From contig SUXX01000028.1 in NCBI GenBank assembly GCA_015060735.1, positions 1 through 33,287 of the forward strand: DNA of 33,287 nucleotides, read 5' to 3'. Of the stretch, positions 9,350 through 16,455 are shown piece after piece. Below the pieces are notes generated by a model that saw only the letters and a list, made by a program, of their open reading frames with translations, searched no databases and was not told where the DNA came from. This DNA comes from Bacteroides sp. Its GTDB lineage: Bacteria > Bacteroidota > Bacteroidia > Bacteroidales > Bacteroidaceae. The position numbers were made by a program, and so were the translations under genes. The stretch's first letter is position 1. The number at the start of each line of letters is the position of its first letter.

Positions 9350-9357
9350 TATCTTTG
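9350..9357 (+). promoter_or_regulatory. Bacteroides -7 promoter element before the ECF sigma gene
   Basis: TATCTTTG matches the Bacteroides -7 consensus TAnnTTTG exactly. No clear TTTG lies about 20 bases upstream, so the -33 element is weak or replaced by an activator or alternative sigma. Its position implies a very short 5' UTR and supports ATG 9375 over GTG 9369 as start. Confidence 0.6.
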
Positions 9358-9374
9358 GTGTCATCTTAGTGAAG

Positions 9375-9875
9375 ATGGAACAACATGCATTTGAAATAGA
9401 AGCCAAACGAATGCGACCCGCCTTACTGAAAATGGCGACGCACTACATGGAAGACACGGACGAAGCAGAGGATGTCGTACAAGAAACACTCATCAAACTC
9501 TGGTTTCTTCGCGAAAGACTTTCCCAATACCGAAGTATCGATGCATTGGCCATGGTAATTACTAGAAATCTTTGTATCAATTTGAAAAGAGGGAAACATC
9601 TCACTACCGTGTCATTGGAGGAAGGATGGATGATAGAGGGAGAAAGCGGCCCCGAACAAAAGCTGATGGACGATGAAAAGGGCAAAGAACTATTGGAACT
9701 CATCGACACCCTGCCCAACCTCCAGCAAGCCATCCTGAAGATGAAACACATAGAGGGATTCGAAGTGGAGGAAATCGCCCGTCTCACGGGAAGCACGGTA
9801 ATAGCCGTGCGAACCAATCTGTCGAGAGCAAGAAAAAAAGTACGAGAACAATTCATGAGGAGAAACAAGGAATGA
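9375..9875 (+). CDS. ECF-type RNA polymerase sigma factor
   Basis: A 166-aa sigma-70 family regulator with only regions 2 and 4. Region 2 covers about residues 10-75 (HYMEDTDEAEDVVQETLIKL, then ALAMVITRNLCINLKR); region 4 about 105-160 (LIDTLPNLQQAILKMKHIEG, VEEIARLTGSTVIAVRTN, LSRARKKVRE). The start is taken as ATG 9375; an in-frame GTG at 9369 is possible but lies close to the predicted transcription start. The next gene overlaps it by four bases (ATGA) and encodes a one-span membrane protein, the standard sigma/anti-sigma layout, so this factor is probably held inactive at the membrane until an envelope signal (inference). The regulon is unknown. Confidence 0.93.
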   Translation: MEQHAFEIEAKRMRPALLKMATHYMEDTDEAEDVVQETLIKLWFLRERLSQYRSIDALAMVITRNLCINLKRGKHLTTVSLEEGWMIEGESGPEQKLMDDEKGKELLELIDTLPNLQQAILKMKHIEGFEVEEIARLTGSTVIAVRTNLSRARKKVREQFMRRNKE

Positions 9876-10384
9876 AAATAACGAACAAAAACATCGAAGA
9901 ATACATCCATCGGTTCATGGAAGGCGAAACGACGAATTCCGAAGAACAAGCCATCTACCGCTTCTTCCGGAAAGGGAACCTACCTGAACACCTGAAACAA
10001 TATTCAGATATGTTCGCCTGGTATGAAGATGGAATGCCAGAAGAAAAGGGAAAATATCGGCAACAAGCATCAAAACCCTTTTGGAAACACCTACCACTCG
10101 AAATATGGAGCATGGGAATTGCCGCCATGCTGGTCATCGGCATTGGATTGGGAATCGTACTCCCCACCACTGACAGACAAAGTGAAGAATGGGCATGCTA
10201 CGAAGGAAGTTATGTAAAAGTCAACGGAGAATACATCACCGACCTAAAAACTATTCTTCCCATCATTCAAGAAACCCTGGCAGATGCAGAGGCTATTGAA
10301 AAAAGAATAGAAGAACGATTAACCAAAATTCAAAACATCGAGAAGAATATTAAAGAGAAACAAGAAATTATGTGCAATTTTTAG
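9872..10384 (+). CDS. Single-pass membrane protein, putative anti-sigma factor
   Basis: A 170-aa protein whose ATG overlaps the sigma gene stop (ATGA). Residues 1-85 are hydrophilic and probably cytoplasmic, with NIEEYIHRFMEGETTNSEEQ resembling the N-terminal helix of Bacteroidetes anti-sigma or FecR-type proteins. One membrane segment (about 87-104, MGIAAMLVIGIGLGIVLP) follows. The outer part is short and ends in a charged coiled-coil-like stretch (ETLADAEAIEKRIEERL). It lacks the large FecR domain of polysaccharide-locus anti-sigma factors, so it is unlikely to signal from a TonB receptor. Role inferred from gene order and topology; no catalytic motif is seen. Confidence 0.65.
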   Translation: MKITNKNIEEYIHRFMEGETTNSEEQAIYRFFRKGNLPEHLKQYSDMFAWYEDGMPEEKGKYRQQASKPFWKHLPLEIWSMGIAAMLVIGIGLGIVLPTTDRQSEEWACYEGSYVKVNGEYITDLKTILPIIQETLADAEAIEKRIEERLTKIQNIEKNIKEKQEIMCNF

Positions 10385-10397
10385 AACTATCACCGTT

Positions 10398-10832
10398 ATG
10401 AAAAAAAGAACTATCATGAGATGCCTGGCAATCATGCTATTAAGCATAAGTACATCCCCCATACTAGCACAAAAAAACATCAACAAATTAGTAGAAGAAC
10501 TGGAAAAACGCGATAATATAAAAGTCAGCTTAGTAACCAACCGTAATCCTCAGACAAGAGGAATTACCAACCAAATAAAAACATTCTCTGCTACAGACGA
10601 GAACATGTTAAACGAACTGGTGAAAGCTTTTGAAAAAGATGAAGAATATACCCGAACAGCCATGAAAGAAGCTAAAAAAACAAATGGCATTCACGTGGTA
10701 GAATACACATACATCTTTACAAGCGAAGAAGGCAATTATAACTATAGCCTAGAATCCAGCTCGAAAACCAAAGGAAAATTTGAACTCACAATTATATTCA
10801 ATCCTTCCCGTAAAAAGAAAGAAAAAGAATAG
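10398..10832 (+). CDS. Small exported protein, DUF5024-like
   Basis: A 144-aa protein with a signal peptide (cleavage after about residue 24, SPILA-QK). The mature part is about 120 residues of mixed alpha/beta character, with NKLVEELEKRDNIKVSLVTN and repeated basic stretches, ending in a lysine-rich tail. From memory it resembles the Bacteroides family DUF5024, often coded behind ECF sigma factors; I cannot confirm that without a profile search. It starts 13 nt after the putative anti-sigma gene and is followed by a terminator, so the three genes form one unit. It could be the output of the sigma factor or a periplasmic sensor modulating the anti-sigma protein (inference). Confidence 0.6.
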   Translation: MKKRTIMRCLAIMLLSISTSPILAQKNINKLVEELEKRDNIKVSLVTNRNPQTRGITNQIKTFSATDENMLNELVKAFEKDEEYTRTAMKEAKKTNGIHVVEYTYIFTSEEGNYNYSLESSSKTKGKFELTIIFNPSRKKKEKE

Positions 10833-10851
10833 CTTTGTTTTTCAAGAAAAA

Positions 10852-10889
10852 CGCCTTGACATTTTTCAAAAAGGTCAAGGCGAATTTTT
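10852..10889. terminator. Bidirectional terminator between convergent units
   Basis: CGCCTTGAC (10852-10860) pairs with GTCAAGGCG (10874-10882) and is followed by a run of T on the plus strand and, read in reverse, by TTTTTC on the minus strand. It lies between the ECF operon and the oppositely directed TPR gene and can serve both. Its left arm carries the AAACGCCTTGAC unit repeated near 33143-33214. Confidence 0.8.
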
Positions 10890-10958
10890 AATTCATAAAG
10901 GTCCGTTGAAAAAACACCTTGATGCATCCTGGCGTCTTCTATAATGACCAAACTCCGT

Positions 10959-12260
10959 CTACTTTCCGTTCTTGAAGAAATCCTCCGACTTCATCTTCTC
11001 CACCTGACGAGCCGCATGCTGATACCTGGTTAAAGCCCCTTCAATCGGTTTCCCATCTTCATCCAAGATCAAACGTTTATCCTCCGGTACAAGTTTCATG
11101 AACTTTTCATAAAAATAAATGGCGTTGGCATCATCACGACGCCATTCATAAACTTGGGCTATCTGATAGAAAATGTAGTAATCTTTATTGAGTTTATACA
11201 ACTGTTGAAGGGCTTTTATGTGTTCATCCAAATCACCATTCGATTTATAACATTCGGCCAAGCCATCATATAGCCTAACCATCATGCTATCTGTAGGAAC
11301 AACCAGTTCCATCGCCTTTTCCATGTATTCCACTCCTTCCTTTTTCCATGAGCTACGTGAAGATGCCTTCGCCAAATAATAAAGTACATTCACGTCATTC
11401 GGGTTCTTCTTGTGAGCCTCCAGCAGATTCTCTTGTGCCCCATACACCCAATTGTCGCCATAATGGCTGATTCCCAAGTAATACAAGGTGGTAAAACTAC
11501 GGTCGCCCATCGCCTTAAGGGCTTCGTATCGTTTTACCGCCATCTTGTAGTCCTTGAGCATACAATAGGCTTTGGCATTCTGACGGTTTACATCTACACG
11601 AAGAGTATCTGAAAGACGATAAGTTTCCGTCACATCCACGGCATCGGCAAACTGATTGTTATTGTTAAAAATAGCAGCAATGTGGGCTACCGTCTGCCCA
11701 TCGAGCGAATCCAAACGATAGGATACATTATAAGCCAAAAAGGCATTAGTCAATTCATTGGGATCGCTCATGGCTATTCCTTCATAAGCCATACCCAAAT
11801 ACTTATATCCCGTAGCCGAAAGCGTATCTTCTGCCAACCAAGCATGAGAAGCATCGCGGGCTTTTTTATAATCTTCTATCGCTAATAATGTACGGATATA
11901 TTGCTGACGGAAAAACGTATTTTCAGGCCGGATAGCCACCGATTTCTCATAGCAAATGGCAGCTTGATCGCTTCGGTTAACCAATCGATAGCAATCACCC
12001 AATTCTATCAATGTTTTCACATCCGTGCTATCTGCTTTTAACAACGAATTCCATTCTTTCAACGCTTCGGCATACCGATTCATGGCACGCAATGCCTTTG
12101 CCCGCAATGGAGTTAAAACAGAATCGCCACAGGCAGGAGCGATACACGAAATAGGTGTTTCATAATCATATGCTTCGATGGCATTACGCATTTCGACATC
12201 AGTTTGTGCATAAAGTCCCCAAGGAAACAAAAACAAAACGAACAGCATCAAATTCCTCAT
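10959..12260 (-). CDS. Exported tetratricopeptide repeat protein
   Basis: A 433-aa protein with a signal peptide (MRNLMLFVLFLFPWGLYAQ, cleavage before TD) and TPR-type helical pairs over most of its length, for example AEALKEWNSLLKADSTDVKT, AICYEKSVAIRPEN, ENLLEAHKKNPNDVNVLYY and AIYFYEKFMKLVPEDK. TPRs mediate protein-protein contacts; the protein is predicted periplasmic or outer-membrane associated. I chose ATG 12260, which lies 2 nt after the blaR1-like stop; the TTG two codons upstream is less likely. It is the last gene of the run with BlaI and BlaR1 and ends before the shared terminator. A scaffold that senses or assembles envelope components together with the BlaR1-like protease is plausible (inference). 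Confidence 0.85.
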   Translation of the reverse strand: MRNLMLFVLFLFPWGLYAQTDVEMRNAIEAYDYETPISCIAPACGDSVLTPLRAKALRAMNRYAEALKEWNSLLKADSTDVKTLIELGDCYRLVNRSDQAAICYEKSVAIRPENTFFRQQYIRTLLAIEDYKKARDASHAWLAEDTLSATGYKYLGMAYEGIAMSDPNELTNAFLAYNVSYRLDSLDGQTVAHIAAIFNNNNQFADAVDVTETYRLSDTLRVDVNRQNAKAYCMLKDYKMAVKRYEALKAMGDRSFTTLYYLGISHYGDNWVYGAQENLLEAHKKNPNDVNVLYYLAKASSRSSWKKEGVEYMEKAMELVVPTDSMMVRLYDGLAECYKSNGDLDEHIKALQQLYKLNKDYYIFYQIAQVYEWRRDDANAIYFYEKFMKLVPEDKRLILDEDGKPIEGALTRYQHAARQVEKMKSEDFFKNGK

Positions 12261-12262
12261 AA

Positions 12263-13399
12263 TCAAAGACCTCCCTTTTTCAGCTTAATCTCTATAACAC
12301 CCAGTCTCCCTGCTTCACCATATTGTTTTATGGCCTCCTCGCCTTTCCAGATATACATACTTTCAATGGTTTCGGGATGAATAGTCCGAAGTTCGGACAC
12401 CCTTTTCCTTATTCCATCGACCAGAACCAAAGGTTGATTTTCCTGACTTTCTGAGAAGTTTTTCACACTTTTAGTCTCAACTGCTTTCGCATTTAAAGCT
12501 AAATCATTAACTTTGACCTCTGAAATCTCCTTCAATCTATTGGAGACTTCAGAACGGGCAAAGGCTATCACCGAAACGGTAGCCAACGGAAGTACATAAA
12601 GATACTTCAAACGTGCCCATGGATTTGATTTTTTCTTGATCATCATAGTAATACGCTTTTTTAGTGAGCTATGATTTAAGCTGTTGGCCATAGAGTAGAG
12701 CCTTGTGCCAACAGCTTTTTTTATTAATAATAATTGGTATTCCTTGGCATGAATACCTTGACGGATAACATATTCATCCGCTTCGTATTCATGAATGGCC
12801 TTCAAATCTTTTTTCAACCACCAAACAGCCGGATTAAACCATTGCAAAAGAAGGCAGACATCCACTAGCAACAAGTCCCAGGAATGTCCTTTTCGGATAT
12901 GAGCATATTCATGAGCGAAAATCGTCACTCGATCATCTTCCCAGTCCTTTTCAGACATTACAATGATACGCATCCAACTAAAAGGAGCAATGTTTTCAGG
13001 GTAAAGAAACAGACGGATGGAATCCGTCTGTTTCTTTATTTTACAATGTTGGAGCAAGAAAAACATTCTTCCCAACGAATACAGATAACGAACAAGCAGG
13101 AACAAGACTCCTAAGACATAAAAAGTACCCATATCCCATGGAACATCTTCTTGCATCTCATGCTGATTCCACTCGGCCAACAGCATGTCCTCCAACGCCC
13201 AAACCGCCCGACTTATTCCCATAGCACCATCAGTAGCCACCTCAAGCGAAGGGAGAACCCACGAAAGCAAACATATGCCCAGTAATGTCAACCGATTCAA
13301 ACGATGAAAGGTTTCACCACTTAGCAACCAGCGATAAAATACATAAAAGGTTGCCAAACAGAGAGCCGATTTCAGCATGTAAACTAAGAAATGTTCCAT
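12263..13399 (-). CDS. BlaR1-like M56 membrane metalloprotease with TonB-plug-like tail
   Basis: A 378-aa sensor protease. Several hydrophobic segments lie in residues 1-115, then the M56 zinc motif HEYAH (163-167) in a cytoplasmic loop with the third ligand region EYEADEY (204-210), then another membrane span (about 266-282). In BlaR1/MecR1 the outside part is a penicillin-binding domain; here it is missing. The roughly 95-residue outside tail instead ends in LVLVDGIRKR, then ETIESMYIWKGEEAIKQYG and LGVIEIKLKKG, which resembles the plug domain of TonB-dependent receptors. It lies 20 nt after blaI, whose product it probably cleaves. The coding sequence holds two strong inverted repeats (see repeat entries). 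The ligand is unknown. Confidence 0.85.
   Translation of the reverse strand: MEHFLVYMLKSALCLATFYVFYRWLLSGETFHRLNRLTLLGICLLSWVLPSLEVATDGAMGISRAVWALEDMLLAEWNQHEMQEDVPWDMGTFYVLGVLFLLVRYLYSLGRMFFLLQHCKIKKQTDSIRLFLYPENIAPFSWMRIIVMSEKDWEDDRVTIFAHEYAHIRKGHSWDLLLVDVCLLLQWFNPAVWWLKKDLKAIHEYEADEYVIRQGIHAKEYQLLLIKKAVGTRLYSMANSLNHSSLKKRITMMIKKKSNPWARLKYLYVLPLATVSVIAFARSEVSNRLKEISEVKVNDLALNAKAVETKSVKNFSESQENQPLVLVDGIRKRVSELRTIHPETIESMYIWKGEEAIKQYGEAGRLGVIEIKLKKGGL
12678..12722 (+). repeat. Inverted repeat with T-tract inside the blaR1-like gene
   Basis: AAGCTGTTGGC (12678-12688) and GCCAACAGCTT (12707-12717) form an 11-bp perfect stem with an 18-base loop. On the plus strand, antisense to the gene, it runs into seven T residues (12716-12722), the shape of an intrinsic terminator. 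It maps to codons about 228-241 of the blaR1-like gene. Confidence 0.7.
13003..13037. repeat. Perfect 16-bp inverted repeat inside the blaR1-like gene
   Basis: AAAGAAACAGACGGAT (13003-13018), a 3-base loop (GGA), and ATCCGTCTGTTTCTTT (13022-13037) form a perfect hairpin within coding sequence, at codons about 121-133 (IKKQTDSIRLFLY), in the loop before the zinc motif. It would fold in either transcript. Confidence 0.85.
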
Positions 13400-13419
13400 T
13401 TGCTTATTCTAAATGAGCA

Positions 13420-13788
13420 TCACTTTCCGTTTGCATTCTCCACTTCGCGAATCAACTCCTTCAGGTCATCCAAAGAAATATCCTCGTCCTGCACCAATGA
13501 TGAAACGACTCCCAAATAAGAGTTGTTGAAATATTTACTGATTACACTCTTCAACGTCTTCTTTTTGAATTCATCTTTGGACACAGCAGCATAATACTGA
13601 TAAGTCGAGCCAAACACATGATGACTCACGTACCCCTTTTCTTCCAATCCACGAACAAAGGTGGAAACCGTATTGAAATGAGGACGTGGTTGCGGATAAA
13701 ATTCCAACATTTCCTTCACAAACAATGGCCCCTTCTCCCAAAAGAATTCCATTATTTGTTCTTCCTTTGTAGTCAATTTCTTCATCAT
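13420..13788 (-). CDS. BlaI/MecI/CopY-family transcriptional repressor
   Basis: A 122-aa winged-helix repressor. The N-terminal DNA-binding domain shows LTTKEEQIMEFFWEKGPLFV, then PRPHFNTVSTFVRGLEEKGY (recognition helix with the NTV.TFVRGLEEKGYV pattern of BlaI) and the wing VFGSTYQYYAAVSKDEF; the rest is the dimerisation helix bundle. In the family, such repressors bind palindromic operators and are inactivated by cleavage by the partner M56 protease, here 20 nt downstream. Two ATGs lie in a row (13788 and 13785); either may be used. It begins 2 nt after the GH130 stop. No beta-lactamase gene is nearby, so the target is probably its own unit or envelope functions (inference). Confidence 0.93.
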   Translation of the reverse strand: MMKKLTTKEEQIMEFFWEKGPLFVKEMLEFYPQPRPHFNTVSTFVRGLEEKGYVSHHVFGSTYQYYAAVSKDEFKKKTLKSVISKYFNNSYLGVVSSLVQDEDISLDDLKELIREVENANGK

Positions 13789-13790
13789 AA

Positions 13791-14759
13791 TCAGATACTA
13801 TTCTTCTTCATGAAATCAATTATTTCCGAAATATAACCGAATGCCATACCCACAACGGTATCTGCTGCACCATAATATACAGCCACTTTATCGCCTTCAT
13901 GCAAAGCTGCACATGGGAATACAACATTAGGAACATCTCCCTGCAACTCATAAGGAGCAGCCGGAGCTAAAAGATAAGGTCTTGTACGATAAAGCACCTT
14001 AGTCGGATCATCCTTGTCAATCAATGCAGCCCCCATAGAATAACGGAAACCATTACAAGTTGTAATAACTCCATGATAGAAAAGTAACCAACCTTCGTCG
14101 GTCAAGATAGGCACCGAACCGGCACCAATCTTTGTACATTGCCATGCACTTTCAGGGAACGGGGTTACTTTCATCACACAACGATGTTCGCCCCAATACT
14201 TCATGTCTGGGCTGAAGCTGATGTAAATATCGCCAAACGGTGTATGTCCATTATCACTCGGACGACTTAACATCGCATATTTCCCGTCAAACTTTTGTGG
14301 AAACAACACTCCATTTCTATTAAACGGAAGAAATGCATTCTCACACTGATAGAATTCCTTAAAGTCAAAGGTATAACCAATACCAATCGTTGGGCCATGA
14401 TAACCATTACACCAGGTAATCCAATAACGATCTTCAATCCAAGTAACACGAGGATCATACTTATATTCCGACTCAATCATTTCTGTATTGCCGGCCTTGA
14501 ACTGAATCGGTTCGTGATTAATGTCCCAATGAATACCATCCTTGCTAAAACCGGCAAATATATTCATCTGTACAGCCTTGTTATCACAACGGAACACTCC
14601 TGCATATCCATCACCAAACGGCACTACAGCACTATTAAATATACTATTCGAAGTTGGTATGGCATAACGGCCAATCACCGGATTCTGCGAATAACGCCAC
14701 ATTACATCTTGACATCCTTCCGGACGGTCTTCCCACGGCATAACTAATTTTTCACTCAT
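13791..14759 (-). CDS. GH130 beta-mannoside phosphorylase, probably Man-GlcNAc type
   Basis: A 322-aa cytoplasmic enzyme of the five-bladed propeller family GH130, which splits beta-1,4-mannosides with phosphate to give mannose 1-phosphate. Visible family features include [39 protein letters not shown] with Asp102 of YDPR at the catalytic-acid position, and [19 protein letters not shown]. No signal peptide is present. The length fits the shorter subfamily containing B. thetaiotaomicron BT1033 and UhgbMP, which act on Man-beta-1,4-GlcNAc from the N-glycan core, rather than the longer mannosylglucose enzymes. The MFS transporter 25 nt upstream supports import of such a disaccharide. Exact specificity is inferred. 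Confidence 0.88.
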   Translation of the reverse strand: MSEKLVMPWEDRPEGCQDVMWRYSQNPVIGRYAIPTSNSIFNSAVVPFGDGYAGVFRCDNKAVQMNIFAGFSKDGIHWDINHEPIQFKAGNTEMIESEYKYDPRVTWIEDRYWITWCNGYHGPTIGIGYTFDFKEFYQCENAFLPFNRNGVLFPQKFDGKYAMLSRPSDNGHTPFGDIYISFSPDMKYWGEHRCVMKVTPFPESAWQCTKIGAGSVPILTDEGWLLFYHGVITTCNGFRYSMGAALIDKDDPTKVLYRTRPYLLAPAAPYELQGDVPNVVFPCAALHEGDKVAVYYGAADTVVGMAFGYISEIIDFMKKNSI

Positions 14760-14784
14760 ATATTCTATTTTTTATCATGATTAA

Positions 14785-16092
14785 TTATTTGCTTTTTTCA
14801 TCAGGATAAGTGAACGGCACGAAATAAGTAATCAAAAATGCCGGAATCGTTGCAAACAACGTAAAGACAAAAAATGATTCATATCCTAACCAATCACTTA
14901 CAAAACCACTGATACTACCCGGCAACATCACACCTAAATTCATAATACCCGAAGCAAAGGCGTAGTGAGCCATCTGATGCTTACCCGGTGCCACCTGTTG
15001 CATCATGAAAAGAGTCAGTCCCACAAAACCGAAACCGTAACCAAAATACTCCAGCACAATGGCTCCACCAATCAACAACCCACTTTCCGGCTGATACATA
15101 GCCAACAAAGTATAAGCAACGAACGGCAAGTTGAATATACAACAAAGAGAAAACAAAGTCTTCTTTAATCCCCTATGAGAAATATAATATCCGGCCAATA
15201 AAGAGCCTATAACAAAAGCAGCAGCTCCATAAGTTCCGTAATACAATCCGATTTCCTGTTCATTCAGACCCAAGCCACCTACAGCACGCTCTGCCTTCAA
15301 GAACAAAGGAACAATCTTCATCACAAAACCTTCGGCCAAACGGTAGATAATAATGAAAGCAATGTAATACCAGATATGTTTTTTCTTAAAGAAATCACCG
15401 ATAACTTCCAACAAGCGTTTGAGTGTTTCGGAAGCTGAAACTTGCTCTTGCTTAGAAGCCGCCCCACCTGATGGCAAAATACGGGCATGATAAAAGCCAA
15501 GTAGCAACATTACCCCACCTAAAATAAGCATTACGGTCATCCAAGCTTTCACGGTTGCTTCATGCTGAGCTTCAGCACCACTACTGCCTTCACCAAACTT
15601 AGTTAAAAGCCAACCGGCCAACCATACCAACCCACCAGACGCTACAATTTTGGCTATATTATAAAAGGCTCCTTGCCATCCGATATATTTCGCTTGTTCT
15701 TGCTTATCCAATTCCGACATATAAACGCCATCGGCAGCAATATCGTGTGTTGCTCCACTAAAAGCAATCACAGCCAACAAGCCTATACAAACAGCAAAAA
15801 AAGAAGGTAATTGTAAAGCCAAGGCCACCAAACCAAAGCCTACCCCTGTCAGAAGTTGCGTTAATACCACAAAGAATTTCTTGGTCTTAAAGATTTCCAA
15901 AAACGGACTCCACAAAAACTTCAATGTCCACGGCATCATAATTAACGAAGTCCAAAGTGCAATCTGTGCATCCGAAACTCCCATTCCTTTAAACATCAAG
16001 ACAGAAACCATGTTCAACACTACGAAAGGAAGTCCCATGGCAAAATAAACGGAAGGTACCCATGATATGGGATTACGATTTTTACAACTCAT
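14785..16092 (-). CDS. MFS sugar transporter (AmpG-like), likely Man-GlcNAc importer
   Basis: A 435-aa inner-membrane transporter with about 12 hydrophobic segments and a hydrophilic loop near the middle (residues about 205-235). The N-terminus (WVPSVYFAMGLPFVVLNM) and the SGATHDIAADGVYMSEL region resemble the AmpG branch of the major facilitator superfamily. Gene order, directly before a GH130 phosphorylase, matches N-glycan utilisation clusters such as BT1033-BT1034, so the likely cargo is the Man-GlcNAc disaccharide (inference); a muropeptide permease role like true AmpG is less likely. It is the first gene of the minus-strand run and has a well-formed promoter with a palindrome upstream. 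Confidence 0.85.
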   Translation of the reverse strand: MSCKNRNPISWVPSVYFAMGLPFVVLNMVSVLMFKGMGVSDAQIALWTSLIMMPWTLKFLWSPFLEIFKTKKFFVVLTQLLTGVGFGLVALALQLPSFFAVCIGLLAVIAFSGATHDIAADGVYMSELDKQEQAKYIGWQGAFYNIAKIVASGGLVWLAGWLLTKFGEGSSGAEAQHEATVKAWMTVMLILGGVMLLLGFYHARILPSGGAASKQEQVSASETLKRLLEVIGDFFKKKHIWYYIAFIIIYRLAEGFVMKIVPLFLKAERAVGGLGLNEQEIGLYYGTYGAAAFVIGSLLAGYYISHRGLKKTLFSLCCIFNLPFVAYTLLAMYQPESGLLIGGAIVLEYFGYGFGFVGLTLFMMQQVAPGKHQMAHYAFASGIMNLGVMLPGSISGFVSDWLGYESFFVFTLFATIPAFLITYFVPFTYPDEKSK

Positions 16093-16138
16093 TTCTTATA
16101 GTTTTTCATTAGTAAAATTAAAAGGTTTCATTTTTCTA

Positions 16139-16169
16139 CAAAAATAGAGAATAAAATCATTCCGCCAAT
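16139..16169 (-). promoter_or_regulatory. Promoter of the MFS-GH130 operon
   Basis: On the minus strand, ATTG (16169-16166), a 19-base spacer and TATTTTTG (16146-16139) fit the Bacteroides -33/-7 pattern with one mismatch in the -33 box. The -7 box lies 47 nt before the transporter ATG. Confidence 0.65.
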
Positions 16170-16171
16170 CG

Positions 16172-16185
16172 TTTAATCGATTAAA
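16172..16185. promoter_or_regulatory. Perfect 14-bp palindrome, candidate LacI-type operator
   Basis: TTTAATCGATTAAA is a perfect palindrome with a central CG, the usual look of LacI-family operators, and it lies two bases upstream of the -33 box of the MFS-GH130 promoter. No regulator gene of that family is in the window, so assignment is inference. Confidence 0.45.
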
Positions 16186-16192
16186 TATAAAC

Positions 16193-16226
16193 AAAAAAAG
16201 AGTCAAGCTAAATTTAACTTGACTCT
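16193..16226 (-). terminator. Intrinsic terminator after the tRNA pair
   Basis: Read on the minus strand, AGAGTCAAG and CTTGACTCT form a 9-bp stem with a 10-base loop, followed by seven T. It starts 4 nt after the downstream tRNA 3' end and closes the tRNA transcript. Confidence 0.88.
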
Positions 16227-16229
16227 ACG

Positions 16230-16303
16230 TAGCGGGACCCGGGATTGAACCGGGGACCTCATGATTATGAATCATGCGCTCTAACCAGCTGAGCTATCCC
16301 GCC
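16230..16303 (-). tRNA. tRNA-Met (CAT), second copy in the transcript
   Basis: A complete 74-nt cloverleaf: acceptor GGCGGGA/TCCCGCT (with G1-U72), D arm GCTC/GAGC, anticodon stem CATGA/TCATG with loop TTCATAA (anticodon CAT), T arm CCCGG-TTCAATC-CCGGG, discriminator A. CCA is not encoded, as usual in Bacteroidetes. The G1 start rules out initiator tRNA with its usual C1-A72 mismatch. Elongator Met is most likely; the lysidine-modified Ile (CAU) tRNA shares this anticodon and is not fully excluded. Confidence 0.88.
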
Positions 16304-16360
16304 ATCTTCCAATAAAAAACCGCTAGGCGTGGAAGCCACCCAACGGCAAAATCTTCTTTG

Positions 16361-16434
16361 TAGCGGGACCCGGGATTGAACCGGGGACCTCATGATTATG
16401 AATCATGCGCTCTAACCAGCTGAGCTATCCCGCC
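16361..16434 (-). tRNA. tRNA-Met (CAT), first copy in the transcript
   Basis: Identical over 74 nt to the tRNA at 16230-16303, 57 nt away, with the same orientation and no encoded CCA. It is the promoter-proximal copy: a -7 box lies 22 nt upstream of its 5' end. The same Met versus Ile2 caveat applies. Confidence 0.88.
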
Positions 16435-16455
16435 AACATTTCTGTTTTGCGGGTG

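Noticed and set aside
9443-9949. 168-codon minus-strand open frame over the ECF sigma gene
   Set aside because: It is a shadow of the sigma factor frame; Ser- and Arg-rich low-quality translation without family features.
13420-13788. Beta-lactam resistance locus, from the BlaI/BlaR1 names
   Set aside because: No beta-lactamase or alternative penicillin-binding protein gene is nearby, and the sensor lacks the penicillin-binding domain.
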